A stretch of 64,000 nt of DNA. It comes from CAVRXQ01 sp963725215 (lineage in GTDB: Bacteria; Actinomycetota; Acidimicrobiia; Acidimicrobiales; Bog-793). Within the stretch, counting starts at the first letter, position 1. Each line of letters opens with the position of its first letter. This document shows, one piece after another, positions 1 to 7,890 of this stretch. The DNA is taken from NCBI GenBank assembly GCA_963725215.1, contig CAVRXQ010000002.1:62001-126000 (forward strand), given 5' to 3'. The position numbers and the translations under genes were made by a program. The notes below the pieces were generated by a model. That model saw only the letters and a list, made by a program, of their open reading frames with translations, was not told the origin of the DNA and searched no databases.

Positions 1-2
1 GG

Positions 3-146
3 GGCCTCGGCACCACTTGGCTCGTCGACCCGAATCGCGAGCTCGTCACGATCGTGCTCACCCAGCGGATGTTCGAATCGCCGGAAACCCCTTCGATCCA
101 CCAAGAGATCCAAGAAGCCGCGCGCGCTGCGGTCGAGGTCGACTGA
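3..146 (+). CDS. Serine hydrolase of the beta-lactamase/penicillin-binding class C family, C-terminal end only
   Basis: The window opens inside this gene; the last 47 residues are visible in frame 3. They contain a GLGTTWLVDP strand followed by an ELVTIVLTQRMF strand and a helical tail, which matches the closing beta-strands and last helix of class C beta-lactamase-like esterases/peptidases (Pfam Beta-lactamase). In that family the GLGT-like segment follows the third active-site motif region. The catalytic SxxK and YxN motifs would lie upstream, outside the window. Family assignment rests only on this tail, so substrate (ester, D-amino-acid peptide, beta-lactam) is unknown. Confidence 0.6.
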   Translation, partial: GLGTTWLVDPNRELVTIVLTQRMFESPETPSIHQEIQEAARAAVEVD

Positions 147-331
147 TCGCCGGCACGAGGCGAGACAATCCGAAATATCGACGGCATCGTCGCTGTTGTT
201 CATATTGGACCCCTCTTGAGAGACCCGGAAGGGACACTCGAATGGTCCCTTCCGCCTGGGGGCCATTGGGGTTCGTGGCACGGCCTCCGGGCAGTAGCAA
301 CCCTGGTGGGTTGCGATGGAAGGAGGAGTGC

Positions 332-667
332 GTGCACTTCTTTGCGTTGTTCGTTTTCTTCGCGTTCGCGGTCATGGCGCTCGGGATGCTGGGTGAGCGC
401 GGCTACCGCCGCCTCCGGGGCACCCGCCCACTGCTCTTCGGAGCGTGGGGCGTGGCGCTCGCGTGGCTCGCGAACCTGAACATGTGGTCGGGATGGACGG
501 TCTCGAACCTCCGCTACGGGTGGGTCGGCGTCACGCTGACCGGTGTCGCCGTCGGCGGGACGGCGCTGCTCGTCCATGCGTTGTTGGGCTTTTTCATGGG
601 CCTGCATCGCAAGTTTGACGACCAGGCGCAACAGATCGAGCAAACCCAGATTCGCCGGGTCGCCTGA
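332..667 (+). CDS. Small integral membrane protein, unknown function
   Basis: A 111-residue protein starting at a GTG placed a few bases after an AAGGAGG ribosome site (about 320-326); the longer upstream reading has no such site. Three hydrophobic stretches are visible: residues about 2-18 (HFFALFVFFAFAVMALGML), about 35-55, and about 70-92. The C-terminal tail is charged and glutamine-rich (KFDDQAQQIEQTQ) and is probably cytoplasmic and helical. It stands alone downstream of the hydrolase with about 185 bases between. I do not recognise a named family. Confidence 0.6.
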   Translation: MHFFALFVFFAFAVMALGMLGERGYRRLRGTRPLLFGAWGVALAWLANLNMWSGWTVSNLRYGWVGVTLTGVAVGGTALLVHALLGFFMGLHRKFDDQAQQIEQTQIRRVA

Positions 668-771
668 CGGCTCGAAACGGGCGGTTGGCCGACCTCCTGG
701 CTCCGGGGAGCCGCTCGTTTCCGTCATGGGTCACCGCGTCGCCTCCGTCATCGTGAGCGGAAGAACCAGGC

Positions 772-1137
772 TCACTCGATGGCTGAAGCTCCGCCGACGA
801 CGAAGGCGAGTGGCTGCGCGGCGAGCGCGATTCGCGCCCGATCGCGATGCATCGTCCACAGCTCGTTCAATCGTGCTTGCGCGCCCGAGCGCTCGTTCAT
901 GCGAGTCGGATTCTCTTCCGAAGGGAATGCCTCGCGAAACGATTGCTGATCGCGAAATGCCGACGCCCGACTTTCTCCGACGAGCGCGGCGTATTCCTCG
1001 ATCGAACTTGGCGCGCGTCCAAGCTCCGCGCTAAGCGAGCCCCAACGAACTGCAAACTTGAACGCTCGCTCCGTCGTGCGCATGCCGGCGTTCTTCCAGC
1101 CGATCTCGGCCCACGTCAGTTCGCGAGCGACCGTCAC
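772..1137 (-). CDS. Hypothetical protein with a helix-turn-helix-like core
   Basis: A 121-residue reading starting at GTG. Residues about 45-72 (SIEEYAALVGESRASAFRDQ, then QSFREAFP) resemble the two helices of a winged-helix/HTH unit in which a protein checks a 'row' of inputs; the rest is rich in Arg and Glu. It could be a small DNA-binding protein, but no catalytic or metal motif is visible and the start has only a weak ribosome site. A second in-frame ATG lies at residue 19 and could be the real start. It is convergent with nothing obvious and lies 3' of the SnoaL-like gene on the same strand. Confidence 0.5.
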   Translation of the reverse strand: MTVARELTWAEIGWKNAGMRTTERAFKFAVRWGSLSAELGRAPSSIEEYAALVGESRASAFRDQQSFREAFPSEENPTRMNERSGAQARLNELWTMHRDRARIALAAQPLAFVVGGASAIE

Positions 1138-1161
1138 AGCAGAAAATTACTGGAGGCAGTC

Positions 1162-1596
1162 TCAGTTTGTGAGACTTTGCTTTGCGCTCGCGCGCCGCAT
1201 CGCTTCGTCTCGATCGAGGCCGGCCCGAAGCGCAACGATGCGACCGTCGCGAACCTCGACGACGTGGAAGTTGACATCGTCAGGACGCCACACCGGGCGA
1301 ATCCGCTCCTCGGGGACCTTCGTCACGACCACCGCTCGGTCGTCGAAACCCTTGACCTCGATCAACTCCCAAGCACCCTGCCCCGCGGCAATGTTTCCCA
1401 AATATCGCAAGATCTCCCAAGGACCCGCACAAGTTTGCGGAACTGGCGCGTCCAGGGAGGGATCAAAGTAAGTCCAACGGAAATTTGGATCGATGTATCC
1501 GCGGGCGGCGTCGCCGTTTCCGGTCGCGAAGGCGTCGAACGCGCTGCGAAGAACGAACTCGACGGGGGAGGGACCCGATCCCTGCGGTTTTGTCAC
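1162..1596 (-). CDS. SnoaL/NTF2-like fold protein
   Basis: A 144-residue protein beginning at GTG 1596, chosen because AGGAGGG lies just upstream; a longer reading to 1674 would overlap the upstream lipoprotein by 23 bases and adds a low-complexity Ala/Pro/Arg leader. The order helix (VEFVLRSAFDAFATGN), D-x-x-F-R-W strand, then a run of beta strands ending VVEVRDGRIVALRAGLDRDEA is typical of the SnoaL_2/NTF2 superfamily, whose members are small cone-shaped proteins, some of them isomerases or hydrolases. Catalytic identity cannot be inferred. It directly follows the lipoprotein gene on the same strand (56 bases apart), so the two may be co-transcribed. Confidence 0.65.
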   Translation of the reverse strand: MTKPQGSGPSPVEFVLRSAFDAFATGNGDAARGYIDPNFRWTYFDPSLDAPVPQTCAGPWEILRYLGNIAAGQGAWELIEVKGFDDRAVVVTKVPEERIRPVWRPDDVNFHVVEVRDGRIVALRAGLDRDEAMRRASAKQSLTN

Positions 1597-1651
1597 TGCC
1601 CTCCTGAGCTTCCCGGGGGGCGCGCGGCTCGGCGCCGCGGCCGCTCGCTGA

Positions 1652-2281
1652 TCAGCGTAGCTTTTTGGGACCAAACCCTTGGCAAGCGCGCTGCGCGTTC
1701 TGAAACGCCGCGCTGTTCGGGTTCATACCGCTACCGCGGGAGACGCGGATCGAGAAACCGATGCCGCCATTCGGCCCCGTCGTCGGGTCGGGGAAGTCAG
1801 GCAGTCCGTGTGCGCGCATGCAGCGCGCGAATTTCAACGCGTTCGCGAGCATCTTCGCTTGCTGGGCGGGGCTTGGTGTTCTGCCACCTCCGGGGCTGAA
1901 CTTCGCACACGCTTTCTGAGCAGCCTGGAAGCTCGTGGAGTTCGGATCGACGTTGAATGTCACTTGGCCGCGGCTGTTCGGATCGGGAAAGTTCGCCACA
2001 CCGTGCGTGCGCATGCAATTCGCAAACTGGAGAGTCACGCCACCCATCCCGATCGTCCCCCCAATTGGCCCCCCTTTGCCGTCCCCAGACGAAGAGCTGG
2101 AGGCAGTTGTTCCCTTGTGGGTGGTGCCCTTGCCCGGTGTCTCCGATCCGTTGGAATGCTTCGGGGCGCTAGCGACACCTGGTCCGGCGGTTCCGCCGCA
2201 GGCCGCGATCGCCATGCCCGTGAGGGTGAGCACGAAGAACATCGGCAGCCCGCGCGTCAGCCGCTTCTTTTTCGGTCGCAC
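1652..2281 (-). CDS. Secreted lipoprotein with two CMRxHG / FPDP repeats
   Basis: A 209-residue protein with a positively charged start (RPKKKR), a hydrophobic signal segment and a lipobox ending at Cys near residue 28 (GMAIAAC), so it should be lipid-anchored outside the membrane. After a Ser/Gly/Thr linker it carries two copies of a unit: C-M-R-T-H-G-V-A-N-F-P-D-P and C-M-R-A-H-G-L-P-D-F-P-D-P, each followed by a segment ending in A-C-x-x-F/G-P. Four conserved Cys suggest one disulfide per unit. The family is widespread in actinobacteria but I know of no assigned function. Paralogues in this window lie at 6414 and, broken, at 63513. Confidence 0.75.
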   Translation of the reverse strand: MRPKKKRLTRGLPMFFVLTLTGMAIAACGGTAGPGVASAPKHSNGSETPGKGTTHKGTTASSSSSGDGKGGPIGGTIGMGGVTLQFANCMRTHGVANFPDPNSRGQVTFNVDPNSTSFQAAQKACAKFSPGGGRTPSPAQQAKMLANALKFARCMRAHGLPDFPDPTTGPNGGIGFSIRVSRGSGMNPNSAAFQNAQRACQGFGPKKLR

Positions 2282-2537
2282 GCCCGCACTCCCATTCAGC
2301 TGGTCGAATCAGCGCATGTCTCTCAGCCGAGGTGTACGCCATCTCCAGTTCCAAGGCGATTACTTCGAGCTGGCAACCTCCTGAGGACGCACGTCCGTAC
2401 TTGATACCGATGAGGGGGAAAAGGAACACGATAATTCGACGATTCGGATTGTGCGCCCAGGTGTTCGAGAGCGACGGCGTCTCCCTGGCGAGACACGAGG
2501 TGTTCTCGCGCGACGAGGCCACGGACCGCGCTCAGGG

Positions 2538-3194
2538 ATGAGTGGCGCTTCGCGTCGGGCATCAGCTGCCGCCGGTTTGGCGGCCGTCGCACTCATCCTC
2601 TCGGGCTGCCTCAGTACCGGATATAGCTACGTCAGCCACCGCATACCAGACCACACCGAGATGTTCTTCAAAGTGCCCTCACGCTGGAGGTTCTTCACCA
2701 ACCAGCAGGTCCTCCTCGCCCACAACCCGAAGATCTCTCGTTCGCAGCTGCGGACGCTCGAAGGCTCAGGATGGCTCGAATCATTCACCCCGAATCCACA
2801 CGCCTCAGCGAAGAGCGTTAGCAATTTCTCGACCCCGTACCCGATGGGGGAGGCCTACTCCCGGGCGATCGGATACGACGAGCACCAGACCTATTCCGTC
2901 ACCTCGTTGCGAACCGAGATCCTCTCGAGCGACCCGCTTGCGGGCACCTCTCCCGACAAAGTCCTGTCGTACAGCGAATTCACAGGTCCCGCGGGATTAC
3001 GGGGGATCCGGATGTTGGTCGACGTGCCGATCTCCAACGGAAGGTACGTCACCCTCGAACAGATCTCCGAAGTGGACGCCGCAACGAATTGGGTCGACGT
3101 GCTCGCCGTCGGCTGCACGGTGACCTGCTGGCGCCATTACGGAGGGATCGTGAAACAGGTCATGAAGTCGTGGTCCGTGCGCTCCGATCGTTGA
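2538..3194 (+). CDS. Putative lipoprotein, unknown function
   Basis: A 218-residue protein starting at ATG 2538; the ATG begins a classical signal (GASRRASAAAGLAAVALILSGC) with lipobox Cys at residue 24, which is why the upstream reading to 2451 is rejected. The mature part is a mixed alpha/beta domain without recognised motifs; it contains a C-T-V-T-C pair near the C-terminus (residues about 193-197) that could form a disulfide. It is divergent from the lipoprotein at 1652 (256 bases apart, which must hold both promoters) and ends 40 bases before the FtsH-like gene on the same strand, so the two could be transcribed together. Confidence 0.65.
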   Translation: MSGASRRASAAAGLAAVALILSGCLSTGYSYVSHRIPDHTEMFFKVPSRWRFFTNQQVLLAHNPKISRSQLRTLEGSGWLESFTPNPHASAKSVSNFSTPYPMGEAYSRAIGYDEHQTYSVTSLRTEILSSDPLAGTSPDKVLSYSEFTGPAGLRGIRMLVDVPISNGRYVTLEQISEVDAATNWVDVLAVGCTVTCWRHYGGIVKQVMKSWSVRSDR

Positions 3195-3234
3195 TAACAG
3201 CGCGGGGTGCGATGATGTCGGCTGGACGGTAGAC

Positions 3235-5595
3235 GTGCAGATGGATCACTCCGACCTTCCTCCCGAATCGGGCGCCGGTGACGCCTTCGACCCGAACGCG
3301 CTCCCAGTCCTGCCGCCGTCCTCCTCGCCCTACGTCGAGGAGTGGCCCTTGCGCGAGAAGCACAGCTGGTGGGATCGCCTGAAGATCCTGTTTGGGCTCA
3401 TCGCGCTTTGGTGGATCCTCGTCTGGGCGACGCTCACGAACAACCCGCTCGAACCGTTCCGTGTCGCGGTTGGCCACGAACTGCACACGCTGCTGTGGCT
3501 CGAAGTGCTGATAGGCCTGGAGCTCCTCAGGCAGGTGCACTATGTGGTCAGCGAGCACTCGCGCCGCTGGAATCATTTCTGGTCCTCGAAGGTCTTCGGG
3601 CCGCGCAATTTCGCTCGGCGAAAGACGAACGACTGGACGCGTTTCCGCGTCGGGCGCGCGTTGCGTGTCGTCGTCGTGCTCGTCGTGCTCGCCGTCATCC
3701 TCGCCGCCTTCTACCACACCTCCCCGGCGGTCTCCCTCTTCCAGGTGCCAGTCGCGCTGTACAACGCGCTGCCGTTCATCTTCCAGCTCGCATTCGCGTT
3801 CTTCTTCATCGCGTTCCAGTTCATCGGCCTCTTCTGGCTGCTTTCAAAAGGCGGGGTCGATGTCCACTATCCAGGGGACATCCCGACGCGATTCAGCGAT
3901 GTATGGGGACAAGACGCCGTCGTTGAGCGCGTCAAAGAGAATCTGATCTTCCTCAAAAACCCGGATCAGATTGAGAAAAAGGGAGGTTATGTTCCCGGTG
4001 GCGTGCTTTTACACGGTCCTCCGGGGACTGGAAAGACCCTGCTTGCCGAAGCCGTCGCCGGCGAGACTCACAACCCGTTCGTGTTCGTCGATCCGGGCGC
4101 GTTCACCAACATGTTCATGGGCGTCGGCATCTTGAAGGTCAAGAGCCTGTTCCGCCGTCTCCGCAAGCTCGCGCTCCGCTATGGCGGCGTGGTCGCGTTC
4201 TTCGACGAAGCAGATTCCCTCGGCAATCGAGGTGCTCTCACCCCGGGGATGTTCGGACCCGGCGGAAACTCATGTCGCGGACCGGAATACGTCGCGTTTT
4301 CCCTTTCGGAAATCGAAGCCGAACACCGTCACCAGATGATGATGGGCGGAATGATGGGTGGGGGAGGGATGGGCACACTCCAATCGCTCCTCTCCGAGAT
4401 GCAAGGACTCACAAAGCCGCGCGGCTTCGTCAACAGGTACGTGCGACGCGCTCTCGGAATGAAGCCGAAGCCGCCGCCGAAGTACCGGATCCTGTTCATC
4501 CTCGCGACGAACATGCCGCAGTCGCTGGACGAGGCGCTGTTGCGGCCCGGACGCATCGACCGCATCTACAAGATGGGCTATCCGTCGAAGGCGGGTCGAA
4601 TTCGGACCTTTGAGGGCTATTTCGCGAAGGTTCATCACGAGATCACCTCGGAGCAGATCGATCGCTTGGCGACCATGACCCCGTACGCGACGGGAGCGAC
4701 GATGAAAGACCTCGTGAACGAGGCATTGATCAACGCGATCCGCGACGGTCGGGAAGTCATCACCTGGGGCGACGTCATTCGCGCGAAGCAGCTAAAAGAG
4801 CTCGGTCCGCCTGAAGACGTGGAGTACATCGAGCGCGAGCGTCACGCAACCGCTCTGCACGAAGCCTGTCACGCGGTAATCGCTGCCCGCTCCCAGAAGG
4901 ACTGGGTGATCGACCTCGCCACCATCGAGAAGGGGAGTACCTACCTCGGGATGGTGAAGCATGTTCGAGCCGAGGACACCTTCACTCGGTGGAAGTCCGA
5001 CTACGAGGCCGACATCATGGTTTCACTGGCGAGCCTCGCCGGAGAGCGCATGTTCTTTGGTGGCGACAGCGCGTCCGGGGTCTCGGCCGACCTATCGAAC
5101 GCGACGCGCATTGCCACGTTCATGGAGGGCTACTGGGGAATGGGGCGTACCGTGACCTCACACGAGGTCACGAGGGAGGCCGGTGTCGGTCCCTCTGGTG
5201 GGCGCGGCAAAGACGACGAAACGAAGACGATGTTCTCTTCCCTCGGTGATCGCATAGAGACCAACCTCGAGAGATTGCTCAAACAGACCGAAGCGTTGTT
5301 GAAGGCCAATCACTACGAAATCCTCGGTGTCGCATACGCGCTGGAAATTCATAAGACGATCACCGGAGAGGACGTCCAGGCGATCGTGAACGGCACTGAG
5401 GGCCCATTCGTCGACGGTCGGGTCTACGCGACCCCCGAATTTCGGAACGCGCTCGATGCGTACCACGAGGCGGTCATCTCCGCGCACGAAGGTCGACGCG
5501 GCGTCGAGGTCCCGATGCCGTCGCTCCCTGAACTCTCTGACGTGCTAGCGGCGGTCGTCACTGGAAACGGTGACTCCGCCTGCGCGCAGTCGTAA
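3235..5595 (+). CDS. FtsH-type membrane-anchored AAA+ zinc metalloprotease
   Basis: A 786-residue ATP-dependent protease of the FtsH/M41 family, which unfolds and degrades membrane and soluble proteins from the cytoplasmic face. Visible in order: three to four membrane segments (about 50-70, 83-100, 143-160, 178-203); AAA+ module with Walker A GPPGTGKT (261-268), Walker B VVAFFDEAD (319-327) and second region of homology ATNMPQSLDEALLRPGRIDR (424-443); zinc motif H-E-A-C-H (542-546) and the downstream SADLSNAT segment that supplies the third ligand. Unusual points are a long insertion after Walker B containing a Met/Gly-rich run (about 368-380) and an extended membrane domain, so it is not the standard housekeeping FtsH. 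Start is GTG 3235; an in-frame ATG at 3241 is equally plausible. Confidence 0.9.
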   Translation: MQMDHSDLPPESGAGDAFDPNALPVLPPSSSPYVEEWPLREKHSWWDRLKILFGLIALWWILVWATLTNNPLEPFRVAVGHELHTLLWLEVLIGLELLRQVHYVVSEHSRRWNHFWSSKVFGPRNFARRKTNDWTRFRVGRALRVVVVLVVLAVILAAFYHTSPAVSLFQVPVALYNALPFIFQLAFAFFFIAFQFIGLFWLLSKGGVDVHYPGDIPTRFSDVWGQDAVVERVKENLIFLKNPDQIEKKGGYVPGGVLLHGPPGTGKTLLAEAVAGETHNPFVFVDPGAFTNMFMGVGILKVKSLFRRLRKLALRYGGVVAFFDEADSLGNRGALTPGMFGPGGNSCRGPEYVAFSLSEIEAEHRHQMMMGGMMGGGGMGTLQSLLSEMQGLTKPRGFVNRYVRRALGMKPKPPPKYRILFILATNMPQSLDEALLRPGRIDRIYKMGYPSKAGRIRTFEGYFAKVHHEITSEQIDRLATMTPYATGATMKDLVNEALINAIRDGREVITWGDVIRAKQLKELGPPEDVEYIERERHATALHEACHAVIAARSQKDWVIDLATIEKGSTYLGMVKHVRAEDTFTRWKSDYEADIMVSLASLAGERMFFGGDSASGVSADLSNATRIATFMEGYWGMGRTVTSHEVTREAGVGPSGGRGKDDETKTMFSSLGDRIETNLERLLKQTEALLKANHYEILGVAYALEIHKTITGEDVQAIVNGTEGPFVDGRVYATPEFRNALDAYHEAVISAHEGRRGVEVPMPSLPELSDVLAAVVTGNGDSACAQS

Positions 5596-5870
5596 CCCAC
5601 GGCGCCCTCGTACCCCGCCGACCGACACACCCGAATAACCAACCAGTCGAGTTGCCAGCAGGGGAGACGGTCACTGAATTTCTCAGCGACCGCGAGGGTT
5701 CACCGCACGTCGTGATCCCGTTTCACACAAGCCTGCACCCGCGTTCAATTCATGCGGTCCTCCTTGTGGCTTTCACCGAAGTGCCGCTCAATAGGGGCAC
5801 AACTCACAGCCCACTGGGATCGCAGCGGCCGTAGCCGTTCTGGTGGCCAGGAAACGAATCGAGGACGGTG

Positions 5871-6320
5871 ATGAATCAATTTCAGATCGTAAGAACGATC
5901 GCCGCGTCACCCGAAGCAGTCTTCGCTCTCCTCACCGACGTCGAAAAGACGCCTCTATGGAGCCCCGCGATTTCGGAAGCCACGATCACATCGCCCGGTC
6001 CTCTGGCCGAGGGATCGACGATCACCTACGTGGGGCGCTTCCTCGGTCGTCGCTTCACTTCGACCTCGGCGGTCACCGAGATCCGTCCGCCGATTCGCTA
6101 CGCCGCGAAGTCGACCTCCGGTCCGTTCGACCTCACGATCTCGAACGCTCTCGAAAAGGACGACGACGGCACGCGGCTCGTCTCGGACTTCGCCGGTGAC
6201 AGCCGTGGATTCTTCAAGCTCGCCGAGTCCGTCGTGGTACGCGCCTCGAAACGGCTCTTCGAGGCGAACATGGACCTCCTGAAAGAGCTACTGGAAGCGG
6301 GGGAGGAAATCCCCACGTGA
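5871..6320 (+). CDS. SRPBCC-fold (START/polyketide cyclase-like) protein
   Basis: A 149-residue protein with the SRPBCC signature: start FQIVRTIAASPEAVFALLTDVEKTPLW, central G-x-F-L-G-R-R and strand-rich middle, and a long C-terminal amphipathic helix ending FEANMDLLKELLEAG. The fold forms a deep hydrophobic pocket and often binds lipids or polyketide-like ligands. ATG 5871 is preferred because GAGGA lies just before it; a GTG three bases earlier is possible. It stands alone; the 275 bases upstream, back to the protease gene, show no gene. Confidence 0.8.
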   Translation: MNQFQIVRTIAASPEAVFALLTDVEKTPLWSPAISEATITSPGPLAEGSTITYVGRFLGRRFTSTSAVTEIRPPIRYAAKSTSGPFDLTISNALEKDDDGTRLVSDFAGDSRGFFKLAESVVVRASKRLFEANMDLLKELLEAGEEIPT

Positions 6321-6413
6321 TCATCCGGCTGCCCGCTGGCTAGGCCAAGCCCAAAAAGGGTCCCTGCGGTCGCGTAACCACCTTGCAACCGGCCTTGGAG
6401 TAGATGCACAAGC

Positions 6414-7001
6414 GTGACGCGGATGACGGGAGCACGCCGTGCGGGCCCGGTCGCTGCGGCCCTCATCGCTGCCGGTCTCCTCGTGGCGGCATGCGGGGGC
6501 ACGTCCGGCCCGGGAGTTGCGAGTCTTGGGTCGACGAGCACCACCACGACGACTCCCGCGGCCGCATCTCAGGGTACGAATAAGGCAACCGGCTACTTGG
6601 ACGCCGTCGAGTACTCCGCCTGCGTGCGAGCACACGGCGTGCCGAACTTTCCCAACCCGACCAGTGATGGCGACTACCTCAGCATTCACGGCCTGACCAA
6701 CGGCGTGAAGGTCGACTACAACTCGTCCGGGTACACGAAGGCGAACAAGGATTGTCAACACCTTCTTCCGAACGGCGGACACGCAACCGCCGCGCAACTC
6801 GCACAGTTCCTTGCTCAGGCGCTGAAGTACGCAGCGTGTATCCGCAGCCACGGCATTCCGGGCATGCCCGACCCCAAAGAAGGGCACGGTGGCATTTCCC
6901 AGCAGTTTCCCCGAGGCGTATCGCCGAACTCGCCGCAGTTGAAAGCGGCGATGAAGGCGTGTCGAGCGTTCGTGCCAGCTGGCAGCGGGCTCGCCCCTTG
7001 A
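6414..7001 (+). CDS. Secreted lipoprotein with two CxRxHG / FPxP repeats (paralogue of 1652-2281)
   Basis: A 195-residue lipoprotein: signal GPVAAALIAAGLLVAAC with lipobox Cys, then a Thr/Ala-rich linker, then two repeat units, C-V-R-A-H-G-V-P-N-F-P-N-P and C-I-R-S-H-G-I-P-G-M-P-D-P, each followed by a segment closed by a Cys (K-D-C-Q-H-L-L-P and K-A-C-R-A-F-V-P). Even the post-lipobox sequence GGTSGPGVAS matches that of the 1652 lipoprotein (GGTAGPGVAS), so they are clear paralogues. Start GTG 6414 is used; ATG 6423 is an alternative. Function unknown. Confidence 0.75.
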   Translation: MTRMTGARRAGPVAAALIAAGLLVAACGGTSGPGVASLGSTSTTTTTPAAASQGTNKATGYLDAVEYSACVRAHGVPNFPNPTSDGDYLSIHGLTNGVKVDYNSSGYTKANKDCQHLLPNGGHATAAQLAQFLAQALKYAACIRSHGIPGMPDPKEGHGGISQQFPRGVSPNSPQLKAAMKACRAFVPAGSGLAP

Positions 7002-7214
7002 CGTGATCTGAACGGCATCGCTGTTCCGGATCGAGCCGGGCGTATCGGAACTCAGGGGAGCGGCCGCCGTGTCTCGAGGTTCCTGACTTCCTTTACTGAA
7101 CGCGACATAACAAACCTTATCGGCGTTTCGTCCACCAGTCAGCCACCTACATCCCCTCGACGAAACTGACGAGTCGGGAGACTTGGCATCGTTCCGCGCA
7201 GCCGTGGGCCGCGC

Positions 7215-7415
7215 GTGAGCCCGCCGCCAGCTCGCGGCGAGGTTTGGTGGTGCGAACCGCCTGATGTCGGACGCCGCCCTCTCGTAGTCCTTTCGCATGC
7301 ACGACGACGATTCGTGGATTGGCGAGCGAGGTGGTGCTACAGCCCGGGACGATCCTGTTCCAGGCGCTCGGCGGTCAATCTCGACGGTTTCGGCTTTTCC
7401 GCGACCCAACGGTGA
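7215..7415 (+). pseudogene. Relic of a MazF/PemK-type toxin gene
   Basis: The reading starts at a GTG overlapping the TGA of an upstream frame (GTGA at 7215-7218). Its N-terminus, RGEVWWCEPPDVGRRPLVVLS, is the classic first strand pair of MazF/PemK endoribonucleases, and RSAVNLDGFG near the end matches their C-A-V-N-L-D-x-V motif. The middle and C-terminal part expected of a ~110-residue toxin are missing or out of frame. The overlapping upstream frame ends in a short helical tail (DLASFRAAVGRA) as an antitoxin would, but has no start codon after an in-frame TAA at 7108. I read this as a dead toxin-antitoxin pair. Confidence 0.55.
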
Positions 7416-7491
7416 TGATGAGTCTCAGAAACTGAGACTGCGCTCCGCTCCACTCCACCTCTCTCTCCCGAGGCAGAGCGCTTCAAGTCGG

Positions 7492-7815
7492 TCAAGGCTG
7501 TTTTCTCGTCTTCACCGCCGTGCCGTACGCGCAGATCTCCGTCCAGTTGCCAGCCATCTCGGAGGTATCGAAGCGGAACGCGAGCACGGCATCGGCGCCT
7601 TTTGCTCGCGCTTCTTCGACCATTCGGCCGATGACGTCTTCTCGGCTCGCCGTCAGGTTCTTCGTCATGCCTTTCAATTCACCTCCGAGGAGGGATTTCA
7701 AGCCGGCACCGAATTGCGAGCCGATATTCCGGCTGCGCACCGTCAGACCGAACACTTCACCGAGCACCTCGGTGATCTCGTACCCCGGGATGTCATTCAT
7801 CGTGGAAATGAGCAT
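7492..7815 (-). CDS. YbjQ family (UPF0145) protein
   Basis: A 107-residue protein that matches the YbjQ/UPF0145 family along its whole length: start with GYEITEVLGEVFGLTVRSRN, central GGELKGMTKNLTASREDVIGRMVEEARAKGADAV and C-terminal AYGTAV. The family forms pentameric beta-barrel-like assemblies and is sometimes called heavy-metal-binding, but its role is not established. Length is normal. It sits downstream of the PAS-LuxR regulator on the same strand with 76 bases between them. Confidence 0.85.
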   Translation of the reverse strand: MLISTMNDIPGYEITEVLGEVFGLTVRSRNIGSQFGAGLKSLLGGELKGMTKNLTASREDVIGRMVEEARAKGADAVLAFRFDTSEMAGNWTEICAYGTAVKTRKQP

Positions 7816-7890
7816 GAGGGCACAATACGTACCGCGACGGTATTCAGGAACCGTCGTTCGACCCGAGCGCAGAAGGTCGAGTAAAACCCA

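Noticed and set aside
6321..7409. A 362-residue minus-strand gene over the lipoprotein at 6414
   Set aside because: It opposes a well-supported lipoprotein gene and has no family features; high-GC shadow.
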